From positions 1 to 64,000 of the forward strand of contig CAKZWF010000008.1 of assembly GCA_937921865.1 (NCBI GenBank): DNA of 64,000 nucleotides, read 5' to 3'. Positions 50,064 to 58,421 of the stretch are shown in pieces. Every line of letters begins with the position of its first letter. Within the stretch, counting starts at the first letter, position 1. This DNA is from an uncultured Pseudomonadales bacterium. GTDB taxonomy: Bacteria; Pseudomonadota; Gammaproteobacteria; Pseudomonadales; Azotimanducaceae. The position numbers and the translations under genes are program-made. The notes under the pieces were generated by a model. It was not told the DNA's origin, made no database searches, and saw nothing but the letters and a program-made list of their open reading frames with translations.

Positions 50064-51658
50064 TATGCGCTCGCGAGTTCTGCACTTACCCGTTTCTGAA
50101 GTTCGCTGAGGGCGTTGTGTGCAGAAGAAAAAGCGCCTTCCTGCCAGCCGGGGTGGTAGCTGATCTGGTCACCCATCATATAGTGACGCCCGGCAAGGGG
50201 CTGCTGCAGATAGTCGAAATAGAGTTCGCGCGTCTCAGGCGTCCATTGCGCCGTGCAGCCCATGTGATGATTCATTCGTTGCCAGGTAATGCTGACAAAG
50301 TTCTCTGCATACTTGCGGTAGTCGGGATGGATCTTCTCGCCTTGCGACAGCGCGGCTTCGAAACGCTGCTGTGGATCCAGGCGGGCAAAGAACTCGGCAT
50401 TTTCATGCTCCCAGGTATAAGCACCCAGCATGATGCCTTTTTCGCTGTGAATACCGTGGCTCGGGTACCACAGTTGTTCAATGTTCTGGTTGGTCCAGGA
50501 AATACCGCCGTAGATGTTGTCTCGCTCCCAGAATCGTTCACGCATCTGAATACCGATCTTGAACATCTTGCCGCGACCGATCGCACTTAAAGCCTGGATG
50601 TATTCCGCCGGGAAGTTGTTGTCGATGCCCACCAGCAGGTGTTTAGGGATGCTGTTCAAGCAGTAGTCGGCTTTCAGTTCTTTGTTTTGCCCATCGTGCT
50701 GATAAACCACGGTGACTCCGGCTTCGCCGATGCGAATGTCTTTGACCTGGGCGTGGGTGACCATGGGGCTTTTGATGTTGCGCACGAATCCTTTGACAAT
50801 ATTGTCCATGCCGCCAACGGGCTGCATCATCGCCGCCGCCTGATCTTCCGATTCGCCAAAGTGCATGCGGTACTGCCAGAAGTCAGACTTCAGCAGCTCC
50901 GAGAAATCCAGACGCTCATGCAGGGTGCCATGTTCGAGCATTCCGGCAGTTGGTGCTTTGATTCCAGGTTGCACATAGCCGCCTCGGTTCGAACCCTTAT
51001 AGAGCAGATTGGGGTCGAGATCGCCATAGTTGCGCAGAAACTGCAGGACCCTTTCGACATCTTCCGCGCTCAGATTGCTGTCAAACGCGTCAGCGCTGAT
51101 GCCTTTGGCCGACAGTTCGGCAATGAATCCTCTGGCGTCTGAAACGAACTGTCGATAACGAATTGGCTTGCCGCCGGCGACAGCGTCGTTCTGAATCCAG
51201 GCGTTGTAGTTGACGTTAGTGAATGTTTCCAGCTGCACCCCGAGGGTTCTGCAGTAATGCACCAGGTAGTGATGGTGCGCGGGTATCCGGGCAGCACCCG
51301 CGTTGAAATAGAGGTTTGGCTGGTCGTCGAACTGGCAGTACTGAGGGTTGCCCATTTCATCGATGAAGTCGCCGGATCGCACGGTGAAGTTGCGACCGCC
51401 GATGCGGTGTGAGGCCTCCAGAATAGTGCATTCGTAACCGGCGCGTTCCAGCTCGTAAGCAGACATCAGGCTCGACAGACCGCCACCCAGCAGGACCACG
51501 GAGCGTTTCCGGCCATTGAGTGGCGCAACCAGTTGCGGGGCGCCGAAAGCTTTACTCGGCATCATCCCCAGAGCCAGCGCCATCTGGTAGACGGCTGCAG
51601 AGCCGCCGGCAGCACCAACCTGGTGAAGAAATTTTCGCCGGGTGAATGAATGGGTCAT
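50063..51658 (-). CDS. Tat-exported flavin monoamine oxidase/L-amino acid oxidase-like enzyme
   Basis: 531 residues. Twin-arginine signal RRKFLHQVGAAGGSAAVYQ at residues 7-25. The FAD motif is VVLLGGGLSSLMSAYELERAGYECTILEASHRIGGRN, and the C-terminal FAD closure is GRHYMMGDQISYHPGWQEGA. This is the amine-oxidase fold, oxidising amines or amino acids to imines with electrons to FAD. Downstream cytochrome c suggests dehydrogenase rather than oxidase action. An APC permease gene lies 156 bases upstream on the same strand. Confidence 0.9.
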   Translation of the reverse strand: MTHSFTRRKFLHQVGAAGGSAAVYQMALALGMMPSKAFGAPQLVAPLNGRKRSVVLLGGGLSSLMSAYELERAGYECTILEASHRIGGRNFTVRSGDFIDEMGNPQYCQFDDQPNLYFNAGAARIPAHHHYLVHYCRTLGVQLETFTNVNYNAWIQNDAVAGGKPIRYRQFVSDARGFIAELSAKGISADAFDSNLSAEDVERVLQFLRNYGDLDPNLLYKGSNRGGYVQPGIKAPTAGMLEHGTLHERLDFSELLKSDFWQYRMHFGESEDQAAAMMQPVGGMDNIVKGFVRNIKSPMVTHAQVKDIRIGEAGVTVVYQHDGQNKELKADYCLNSIPKHLLVGIDNNFPAEYIQALSAIGRGKMFKIGIQMRERFWERDNIYGGISWTNQNIEQLWYPSHGIHSEKGIMLGAYTWEHENAEFFARLDPQQRFEAALSQGEKIHPDYRKYAENFVSITWQRMNHHMGCTAQWTPETRELYFDYLQQPLAGRHYMMGDQISYHPGWQEGAFSSAHNALSELQKRVSAELASA

Positions 51659-51814
51659 GTTGAATTCAGCCTTTGTTCTTTTACGCTGTCTCAGCGGTTT
51701 TCATCTCAGCCGCCGCGGCGCTTATCCTGGCGCAGATTTTACCTCAACGGCGGAGCTTTTTTCGGGTTGATACCGCGCGGCGCACGGGCAATGTGGGAGG
51801 GATGGCAGTTCTGA

Positions 51815-53155
51815 TCACTGCCCGGCGTGGCGCCTGCCATGCCAGATAGTCAGCTGATAGAAGATCGCGCCGGAACCGATAATGGCCAGCCCCATCAGAC
51901 CCTCCAGCGGTCGTTCCAGCAGAATGTAAAACAGCGTCCAGCCGGTGAAGCCGAGAAAGATCAGCGGCGGCAACGGGTATAAGGGGATCCGATAGGGTCG
52001 GGCGAGTTGCGGCTGGCGAATTCTGAGTAGAAACACGCCCAGCACCGCAAAAAAGGTATTCAGTCCCAGAGTGAAGCCGGCAAACACCAGAATCGATTCG
52101 AAGGACGCGGAAACTATGAAAATCAGCGCCAGCAGTGATTGCAGGATGATGGCCAGATAGGGGATGCCGTCCGCGTTGGTCCTCGCCAGGGCGTTAAAAC
52201 TCGGAAAGTCCTGGCCGATGACCTGGAGTACCCTCGGACCGGCGAGGACCATTGCGCTGACCGTTGAGATCAGCAGCGCTGCCAGGATCACGCCCATAAT
52301 GGATGCGCCGGTGGCTCCGAATACATGCTGCGCGGCGATATAGCCTATTTCCAGCTTGCCGACCATCGCATCCATTGGCGCAACGTAAAGAAACGTGTAG
52401 TTGAGCAATAAATACAGAGCCATGACGACGGCTGTGCCGATGATCAGTACCCCGCTCAGTGATCGCTCCGGATTGTTTATTTCACTGGTCAGGTAGGTGG
52501 CTGCATTCCAGCCGGTGTACGCGTAGTTCACATAAATCAGCGACACAGCAAAAGCCCCGCTGGTCAGCAAAGCACCGTCGCCGGAAACCGGGAGGAACTC
52601 CACCGGCTGAGGGTGTTCGGCAAGCAGCCAGGAGAGAATGCAGAAGCCGAGTATCAGCGCCACCTTCAGCGCCGTGAACCAGCGTTGCACGCCACCGCTG
52701 TTGCGATGGGTGGTCGCATGAACGGCTGTAAGTACGGCTACCAGCCCACAAGCCAGCAGAGTCGGTGAAAGGATCGGAAACACCGAGCTGAGATAGCTGC
52801 CGAATGTAATCGCCGCCAGAGCAGTGGGGGCGGCAAAGCCGATGGTTGCGGATACCCAGCCGGAAATGAAGCCCGCAGCAGGATGGTAAATGCGGCTCAA
52901 AAAGTTGTACTCACCTCCTGAGCGCGGCAGTGCTGAGCCCAGTTCCGCGTAGGTGAGTGCGCCACACAGTGCCGTCAATCCGCCAACGGCCCACAGAGCC
53001 ATCAGGACAAATCCGGAACGGATGTCCAGCAGCTGAAAACCCAGGCTGGTAAATACCCCAGTACCGATCATGTTAGCCACGACGACGGAGGTCGCCGTCT
53101 GCGGAGAGAAACCTGCGAGCGCAGGCTCACTTGATGCTGGCGCTGGGTTACTCAG
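51815..53155 (-). CDS. APC-family amino acid permease, probable CTG start
   Basis: About 446 residues with 12 membrane segments. TM1 contains ATSVVVANMIGTGVFTSLG, the APC substrate loop. The only in-frame standard start upstream of the conserved core is GTG 53080, which would cut into TM1. The frame stays open upstream (LSNPAPASSEPALAGFSPQT), and CTG 53155 overlaps the TGA of the preceding lipoprotein gene as CTGA, the same geometry as ATGA coupling. I therefore favour CTG. Substrate unknown, amino acids or amines likely. The gene sits next to the amine oxidase, cytochrome and RidA genes. Confidence 0.8.
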   Translation of the reverse strand: MSNPAPASSEPALAGFSPQTATSVVVANMIGTGVFTSLGFQLLDIRSGFVLMALWAVGGLTALCGALTYAELGSALPRSGGEYNFLSRIYHPAAGFISGWVSATIGFAAPTALAAITFGSYLSSVFPILSPTLLACGLVAVLTAVHATTHRNSGGVQRWFTALKVALILGFCILSWLLAEHPQPVEFLPVSGDGALLTSGAFAVSLIYVNYAYTGWNAATYLTSEINNPERSLSGVLIIGTAVVMALYLLLNYTFLYVAPMDAMVGKLEIGYIAAQHVFGATGASIMGVILAALLISTVSAMVLAGPRVLQVIGQDFPSFNALARTNADGIPYLAIILQSLLALIFIVSASFESILVFAGFTLGLNTFFAVLGVFLLRIRQPQLARPYRIPLYPLPPLIFLGFTGWTLFYILLERPLEGLMGLAIIGSGAIFYQLTIWHGRRHAGQ

Positions 53156-53592
53156 CGACGATCCAGGCGGAAGATCTGACCGTCCAGGACCCAGTTGTCG
53201 TCTTCGTCAACGTCGTATTTGCGGACGTATTCGGCGGCGACCAGTGCGCGTTCCTGCAGGTCGGTAACCGCAACGGCTTCAAGTTCATAGACTGCATCAT
53301 TGATCTTAAGTCGTACGTCGCGGGAAGCAGCAAGATGTTCTGTCCAGCGAGTACCGCCTTCGCTGGTGGCAACATAGATGTTCGGGCCAATACCGGCAGT
53401 CCAGATGTTGACGGAGTAAGGATCGGAAGGACGGGTTTCGAGCTGGACCACGTCTACCTCATTCAGCGCGCTCCAGTCACCGGGTGGCGGGGTGAGCGTG
53501 CCGGTCAGAGCATCACCTGAAAACACAATAAAAGGTTCAGCGCAGCCGGCGAACAACAGCAGCAGAAAAGCCAGCGGCAGGTAGCGAGGCAT
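53152..53592 (-). CDS. small lipoprotein of unknown function (DUF2255-like fold possible)
   Basis: 146 residues. The lipobox LLFAGC gives lipidated Cys17. The mature part is beta-rich (VVQLETRPSDPYSVNIWTAG, NIYVATSEGGTRWTEHLAASRDVRLKIND) and recalls split-barrel flavin-binding-like DUF2255 proteins, but I am not sure. The stop overlaps the proposed CTG start of the permease gene. Confidence 0.6.
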   Translation of the reverse strand: MPRYLPLAFLLLLFAGCAEPFIVFSGDALTGTLTPPPGDWSALNEVDVVQLETRPSDPYSVNIWTAGIGPNIYVATSEGGTRWTEHLAASRDVRLKINDAVYELEAVAVTDLQERALVAAEYVRKYDVDEDDNWVLDGQIFRLDRR

Positions 53593-53718
53593 AAATCTCT
53601 ATCCGGTTAAACTAACAGCCACATTAGCTGTAAGCGGATCCCCGGCGCAACCGTCAAACTTCAGGGTTTTGTGCGGATGCGTGGTTGGTTTTGTGTGCGC
53701 AACAGGCAGGTCGGCTGA

Positions 53719-54309
53719 TCAGCCGGGTTGCGATTGCCCGGCTTCTATCATCGGCGCATCCGCCGGCCGTTGAAAGACCCGCTTCTGGATGATGCGGGCT
53801 GCCTTACGTGGCTTGATCTTGACGGTGACCATCACAGTGCCGTCTTCCTGCAGCTGGTAGATGCGCTCGACTTTCCGGCTGGTGGTCTCGTAGCGGGAGG
53901 TGAGTTTGCTGCGATTCCATTTGCTTACTCGACCCTGGTTGTTGCCGCGTTTGACCCGTTCTTTGCCTACTCCGACAAAGTTGAACAGCAGATCTTCGCC
54001 TTCGCTCGAGATCTGCATCTCGCGACAGCGCAATACCTCCGGATCCTTGGCGGTGCCCCCCGGGCCTGGCTGAGCGCTGCCGCTGGATCCGGGCAAGGGA
54101 ATACCGCCAACAGACACCGAGGTGCTCATGCCGCCGAAGCCGCCAGAACTGCTGTTCTTCTTCTTCACCTGTGCGGCGGCAGTGAGTTCGTTGTTGAGCT
54201 GCCAGGTGCCAAGCAGCCACTCCGGTGGTGCTGCGGCGAAACTGTTGCTGGCCCACAGCAGGATAATCAGCGGGCTCAACCAGGGTCGGAGAAAGTAGTT
54301 TGTGTTCAT
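53719..54309 (-). CDS. exported hypothetical protein
   Basis: 196 residues. Signal peptide to about residue 26 (LWASNSFAAA), then WLLGTWQLNNELTAAAQV, a low-complexity Gly/Ser/Pro linker (SSSGGFGGMSTSVSVGG, then GSSGSAQPGPGG) and a lipocalin-like beta segment with a basic end (TSRYETTSRKVERIYQLQEDGTVMVTVKI). Family unknown. Its start overlaps the LLM gene stop as ATGA. Confidence 0.6.
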   Translation of the reverse strand: MNTNYFLRPWLSPLIILLWASNSFAAAPPEWLLGTWQLNNELTAAAQVKKKNSSSGGFGGMSTSVSVGGIPLPGSSGSAQPGPGGTAKDPEVLRCREMQISSEGEDLLFNFVGVGKERVKRGNNQGRVSKWNRSKLTSRYETTSRKVERIYQLQEDGTVMVTVKIKPRKAARIIQKRVFQRPADAPMIEAGQSQPG

Positions 54310-55352
54310 AAGGTGTCGACGATGTTGCGTAACTGCTCGCAGGTTTTGACCCTGTCTTCCAGAGTTTGTCCCATCATGCTGACATTCAGTGCATTGACCC
54401 CCGATTCCTGCAACGCCTGCAGACGATCGCGGACGAAGCCTTCCGAACCAATCAGCGAATTGTCCTCCAGATAGCGCTCTGGTATCGCAGCCTGGGCTGC
54501 TTCTTTGTCGCCTGCCAGATAGAGATTCTGAATGTCTTCAGCCTCCTGCTCATAGCCTGACCTGGCAAAAATGTCGTTGTAGAAGTTTTTCTGTCGGGCA
54601 CCCATGCCGCCCACATAGAGCGCGATGCCGGGGCGAGCCAGATTGCGCAGATCTTCCAGACCCTCACCAATCGCCACTGCGCCTCCAGCAAATATCTCCA
54701 GCGGCGGCCGCCCCGGGTCGCGTTTGGCCGCGCCGGCGCGTAATGCATCCCCCCAGACTGCGTCCGCTGCGTTAGCGGTATAAAAGGCCGGCAGCCAGGC
54801 ATCAGCGAGTTCGGCTGTCATCTCGACACTTTTATTGCCAAGCGCAGCTATCGCGATCGGAATGTCGTCGCGCACCGGATGGTTGATCAGTTTCAGTGCT
54901 TTGCCAAGACCAGTGCCATCGCCCTGTGACAACGGCATCTGATAGTACCGGCCATCATGTTTCAGGATTTCCCGCCGCCAGACAGTCCGGCAGATCTCAA
55001 TGATTTCCCGCATACGGCCGACGGGCGCCTGATAGGGTACGCCGTGGAAACCCTCAATGACCTGGGGCCCGGAAGCGCCCAGGCCAAGCAGGCAGCGTCC
55101 GTCAGAGAGGTAGTCGATGCCGGCTGCGGTCATTGCCAGCAGGCTGGGTGTGCGTGAGTAGATGGGCAGGATGCCGGACGCGATTGTCACGGTTTCGGTA
55201 TTGGCGGCCAGATAGCCCATCGCACTGGGTGCATCGAAGGAATAAGCTTCAGGTACCCAGACCATGTCCAGGCCGGCTTTTTCCAGCAGTGCGACTTCTT
55301 TGACCGCTTCTTTGAAGCCGCCTGCGTAGCTGAGCAGTGTAGATATGCGCAT
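54306..55352 (-). CDS. LLM-class flavin/F420-dependent oxidoreductase
   Basis: 348 residues, bacterial-luciferase-like TIM barrel. Marks are ALLEKAGLDMVWVPEAYSFDA, TIASGILPIYSRTPSLLAMTAAGID, FLLGLGASGPQVIEGFHG and the C-terminal LIGSEGFVRDRLQALQ. Family members use F420 or FMN; F420 is unusual in gammaproteobacteria, and no F420 genes are in the window, so the cofactor is open. The gene heads a minus-strand run into the exported hypothetical protein. Confidence 0.87.
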   Translation of the reverse strand: MRISTLLSYAGGFKEAVKEVALLEKAGLDMVWVPEAYSFDAPSAMGYLAANTETVTIASGILPIYSRTPSLLAMTAAGIDYLSDGRCLLGLGASGPQVIEGFHGVPYQAPVGRMREIIEICRTVWRREILKHDGRYYQMPLSQGDGTGLGKALKLINHPVRDDIPIAIAALGNKSVEMTAELADAWLPAFYTANAADAVWGDALRAGAAKRDPGRPPLEIFAGGAVAIGEGLEDLRNLARPGIALYVGGMGARQKNFYNDIFARSGYEQEAEDIQNLYLAGDKEAAQAAIPERYLEDNSLIGSEGFVRDRLQALQESGVNALNVSMMGQTLEDRVKTCEQLRNIVDTL

Positions 55353-55453
55353 TGTCATCCCCTGATTGGTTGGTCTGAGATTCTACCCAGACTTGGTGGC
55401 CGCCGACGACTCGGAGTATGCTCCGCCGTTTGCACAGTGAGGCCTCTTGACCC

Positions 55454-56692
55454 ATGGATACTCGTGAATTTGATGTTGTGCTGTGGGGTGCATCGGGTTT
55501 TACCGGTGCGCTGGTAGCCGAATATCTCACCCGCCAGTACGGGGTCAGCGGTTCGCTGCGCTGGGCCCTGGCCGGTCGAAACCCGGCCAAACTTGAGCGG
55601 GTGCGCGAAAACCTGACGACGATTGATGCGCAGGCGGGTGATTTGCCGATCATTACGGCTGATGGGAGCGACGACGCATCGCTGGCGGCGATGGTGGCTC
55701 GCACCCGGGTGGTTTGCACAACGGTTGGCCCTTACGCGCTGTATGGCAGTGGCCTGGTGGCTGCCTGCGCCGCCTCCGGTACCCACTATTGTGATCTGAC
55801 CGGTGAAGTTCACTGGATGCGTCAGATGATCGACGCGCACCACGAAACCGCCCAGCGTACCGGCGCACGCATTGTTCACACCTGTGGATTCGACAGTATC
55901 CCGTCGGATATGGGCGTGTACTGGATACAGGAAGAGATGTTGCGTCGTCACGGGGTGCCCGCTCAAGCGGTCAAGTATCGGGCGGAGGCATTCAAAGGCG
56001 GGTTCAGCGGCGGCACCATCGCCAGCATGTTGAACATGCTCGATCAGGCCGAGCATGACAGTGCAATCCGCACCATCATTGCCGATCCCTACGGTCTGAA
56101 TCCGGCATCTGGTCCCAGAGGGCTCGATGGGCCGGAAAAGACGCTGCCGGAATACGATAATGATTGTGGTGGTTGGATTACGCCGTTTGTGATGGCCACC
56201 ATCAATACCAAGGTTGTCCGGCGCGCCAACGCTCTACTGGATTTCCGCTACGGCACCGACTTCCGTTATGACGAGGGCACGCTGATTCCCGGTGGTCAGT
56301 GGGGGTTTCCGATGGCGGCGGCCGTTGCCGGTGGGATGGGAATGTTTAATGCCGCGGCGGCAGTTAAGCCATTGCGTGGACTGCTGGCCCGGGCATTGCC
56401 GGCCCCTGGCGAAGGCCCGGATGCAAAGGCTCGGGAGCAGGGTTACTTTGAAATTCTGCTGATCGGCAAACACCCCGTGGATGCTGATAAAAACCTGCGG
56501 ATGAGAGTTCGCGGCGACCGCGACCCGGGTTATGGCTCTACCTCCAAAATGCTGGGTGAGAGTGCGGTCTGTCTGGCGTTGGATGAATTGTCCTCGGGAG
56601 GTGGTCTGCTGACACCTTCGGTGGCGATGGGTGACGCGCTGTTGGCGCGCCTGCAGGATAATGCCGGAGTCAGTTTTACCGCACTTGCCTGA
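55454..56692 (+). CDS. saccharopine dehydrogenase family protein (trans-acting enoyl reductase-like)
   Basis: 412 residues. The Rossmann motif is LWGASGFTGALVAEYL (residues about 11-26), then LAGRNPAKLERV, YALYGSGLVAACAASGTHYCDLTGEV, and HTCGFDSIPSDMG, all typical of the saccharopine-dehydrogenase-like group related to mycobacterial trans-acting enoyl reductases. The role in lipid or polyketide reduction is only inferred from family. It is divergent from the LLM gene with 101 bases between starts. Confidence 0.87.
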   Translation: MDTREFDVVLWGASGFTGALVAEYLTRQYGVSGSLRWALAGRNPAKLERVRENLTTIDAQAGDLPIITADGSDDASLAAMVARTRVVCTTVGPYALYGSGLVAACAASGTHYCDLTGEVHWMRQMIDAHHETAQRTGARIVHTCGFDSIPSDMGVYWIQEEMLRRHGVPAQAVKYRAEAFKGGFSGGTIASMLNMLDQAEHDSAIRTIIADPYGLNPASGPRGLDGPEKTLPEYDNDCGGWITPFVMATINTKVVRRANALLDFRYGTDFRYDEGTLIPGGQWGFPMAAAVAGGMGMFNAAAAVKPLRGLLARALPAPGEGPDAKAREQGYFEILLIGKHPVDADKNLRMRVRGDRDPGYGSTSKMLGESAVCLALDELSSGGGLLTPSVAMGDALLARLQDNAGVSFTALA

Positions 56693-56954
56693 GTCTTGTT
56701 CACCTGGCTCTTTGTGTCTGATGCAGTTGGTGGCGCAGCCCTGAACCGTCGGGGGGAGAACGGACGCAAGAGACTGGGCGGGGAAATAGGTAGGCGGCGT
56801 ACCCGTTCAGCTTTGCTCTCTAGAGTAATGTTTCATCGACTGAATGAGTCTGAAGGGCCGCCGCCTGAAATTCACTATAGGACTGTGGCGCGTTGTTGAG
56901 AAATCACTTAATGGCATGTGCGTGGGATTTGAAAGCGCGCTGGGAAATATAAGC

Positions 56955-58370
56955 TTGCAGGTTTTCAGGTTATCCACAGGCGGTGGGAAGAATGTTCCCG
57001 CTATCGCCATGCTGCTTGCCATATTTGTGCTGATGACGGCCTGCGCTGGATGTGATGGGCGCTCGGGTCAGATCGTAGCAACGCCTTCGGTGCAGACAGC
57101 GGACCCCATCGGGGAGGGGCTGGTTCCAGTCGGGTTAAGCGAAGCGACGATGCGCCCACCAATAGTGATTGCGCATCGGGGCGCCAGCGGGCATCGCCCG
57201 GAGCATACCCTGGCCGCCTATCAGGCTGCCCTTGTGCAAGGCGCGGACTTTATTGAGCTGGATCTGGTTGCGACCCGTGATGGGGCTCTAATCGCTCGCC
57301 ACGAGAATCTGCTTGCGGAGGTTCAGCTCGACGATCAGGGTCAGATTGCCCTTGATGCCGATAGCCAGCCGCTGGTGATCTGGGCAACGGCCAACGTCGC
57401 CGACAGGGACGCGTTTGCTGCACGGCTGGCGGTGAAGCGTATTGATGGTCGGCTTAAAGGTGGCTGGTTCAGTGAAGATTTCACATTAGCGGAATTGAAA
57501 ACCCTGCGCGCCCGGGAGCGCATGCCCAGCCTGCGCCCGCTGAATAGCCTGTATGACGATCAATTCGAGATTCCCACTTTAGAAGAAGTTGTGGACCTTA
57601 TTCGGTCCCAATCGATTAATTCGGACGTGGGTCTGTACATTGAGTTGAAGCACCCGACCTATTTTCGCCACGAAGGACAGTTCCTGGATGGTCAGCCAAT
57701 CAATATTAATCTCGGCGTGCGGCTGCTGGATACCCTGGCCGAACTGGATTTCCTGGATCCTCATAGGCTGTACCTGCAGTCTTTTGAAGTGGCCAGCCTC
57801 ATTGCGCTGAGCGCTGATCTCGACGCCCGCGGGATTGCCATTCCCCTGGTGCAGCTGTTTGGCGACATCGGCAACGTGAACTATCGCGCGCAACCCTACG
57901 ATATGGTTTTTCACGTTCGCCAGGCAGGTGAACTCCAGCAGTTCTACGGCGGGCTGCGCGAAGTGATCGAAGGCGGCATCACCGAGCAGACCAGCTACGC
58001 GGAGCTGGCCAGCGCAGCGGTACTGCAATATATGGCCAGTCACTATGCCAGCGGCGTTGGACCGCCGAAGCACAATGTATTGCCGGTGCGGCTGGCGGAT
58101 ACGCGGGATCCGGACAGTGACGGGCGGGCTCTGCAGCGGGCTCAGCTGACCGGTGAAAAGGCGGTTTTTGTCGAAGTGGTACTGGCTGCCGGTCTCGAGC
58201 TGCATCCTTATACGCTGAGAAGTGAAGAGCCATTTTTAGTCCGCGACGGTGACCGGGTTCTGCCGGTCGCGCAAGAAGCCGTGCGGCTGCTGGATGCCGG
58301 CGCGACTGGTTTCTTCATTGATCAGCCTTCGGAAGGACGAATTGCGGTCGCAGAATTCATAGATAGATAA
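56955..58370 (+). CDS. glycerophosphodiester phosphodiesterase, lipoprotein
   Basis: About 471 residues from TTG 56955; ATG 57009 is the alternative but leaves the signal without a positive residue. The signal ends at LMTACAGC. The GDPD catalytic pattern is HRGASGHRPEHTLAAY (H-R, then P-E-H-T instead of the usual P-E-N-T), then ELDLVATRDGALIARHE with E-x-D metal ligands and the second catalytic His. Asn to His in that tetrad is unusual but in keeping with several periplasmic relatives. It would release sn-glycerol 3-phosphate from deacylated phospholipids in the envelope. A TTATCCACA word lies in its signal region by chance. Confidence 0.85.
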   Translation: MQVFRLSTGGGKNVPAIAMLLAIFVLMTACAGCDGRSGQIVATPSVQTADPIGEGLVPVGLSEATMRPPIVIAHRGASGHRPEHTLAAYQAALVQGADFIELDLVATRDGALIARHENLLAEVQLDDQGQIALDADSQPLVIWATANVADRDAFAARLAVKRIDGRLKGGWFSEDFTLAELKTLRARERMPSLRPLNSLYDDQFEIPTLEEVVDLIRSQSINSDVGLYIELKHPTYFRHEGQFLDGQPININLGVRLLDTLAELDFLDPHRLYLQSFEVASLIALSADLDARGIAIPLVQLFGDIGNVNYRAQPYDMVFHVRQAGELQQFYGGLREVIEGGITEQTSYAELASAAVLQYMASHYASGVGPPKHNVLPVRLADTRDPDSDGRALQRAQLTGEKAVFVEVVLAAGLELHPYTLRSEEPFLVRDGDRVLPVAQEAVRLLDAGATGFFIDQPSEGRIAVAEFIDR

Positions 58371-58421
58371 TCATATTCACTAACAAATAAGGGGACAGTC
58401 ATCAGTACATCAATAGAAGTC

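Noticed and set aside
54306..55352. Evidence for F420 metabolism
   Set aside because: The LLM-class name includes F420, but many members use FMN and no F420 biosynthesis gene is in the window.
56970..56978. Perfect DnaA box TTATCCACA
   Set aside because: It is single, lies in or next to a lipoprotein signal region, and there is no dnaA, dnaN or AT-rich unwinding region, so it is most likely chance.
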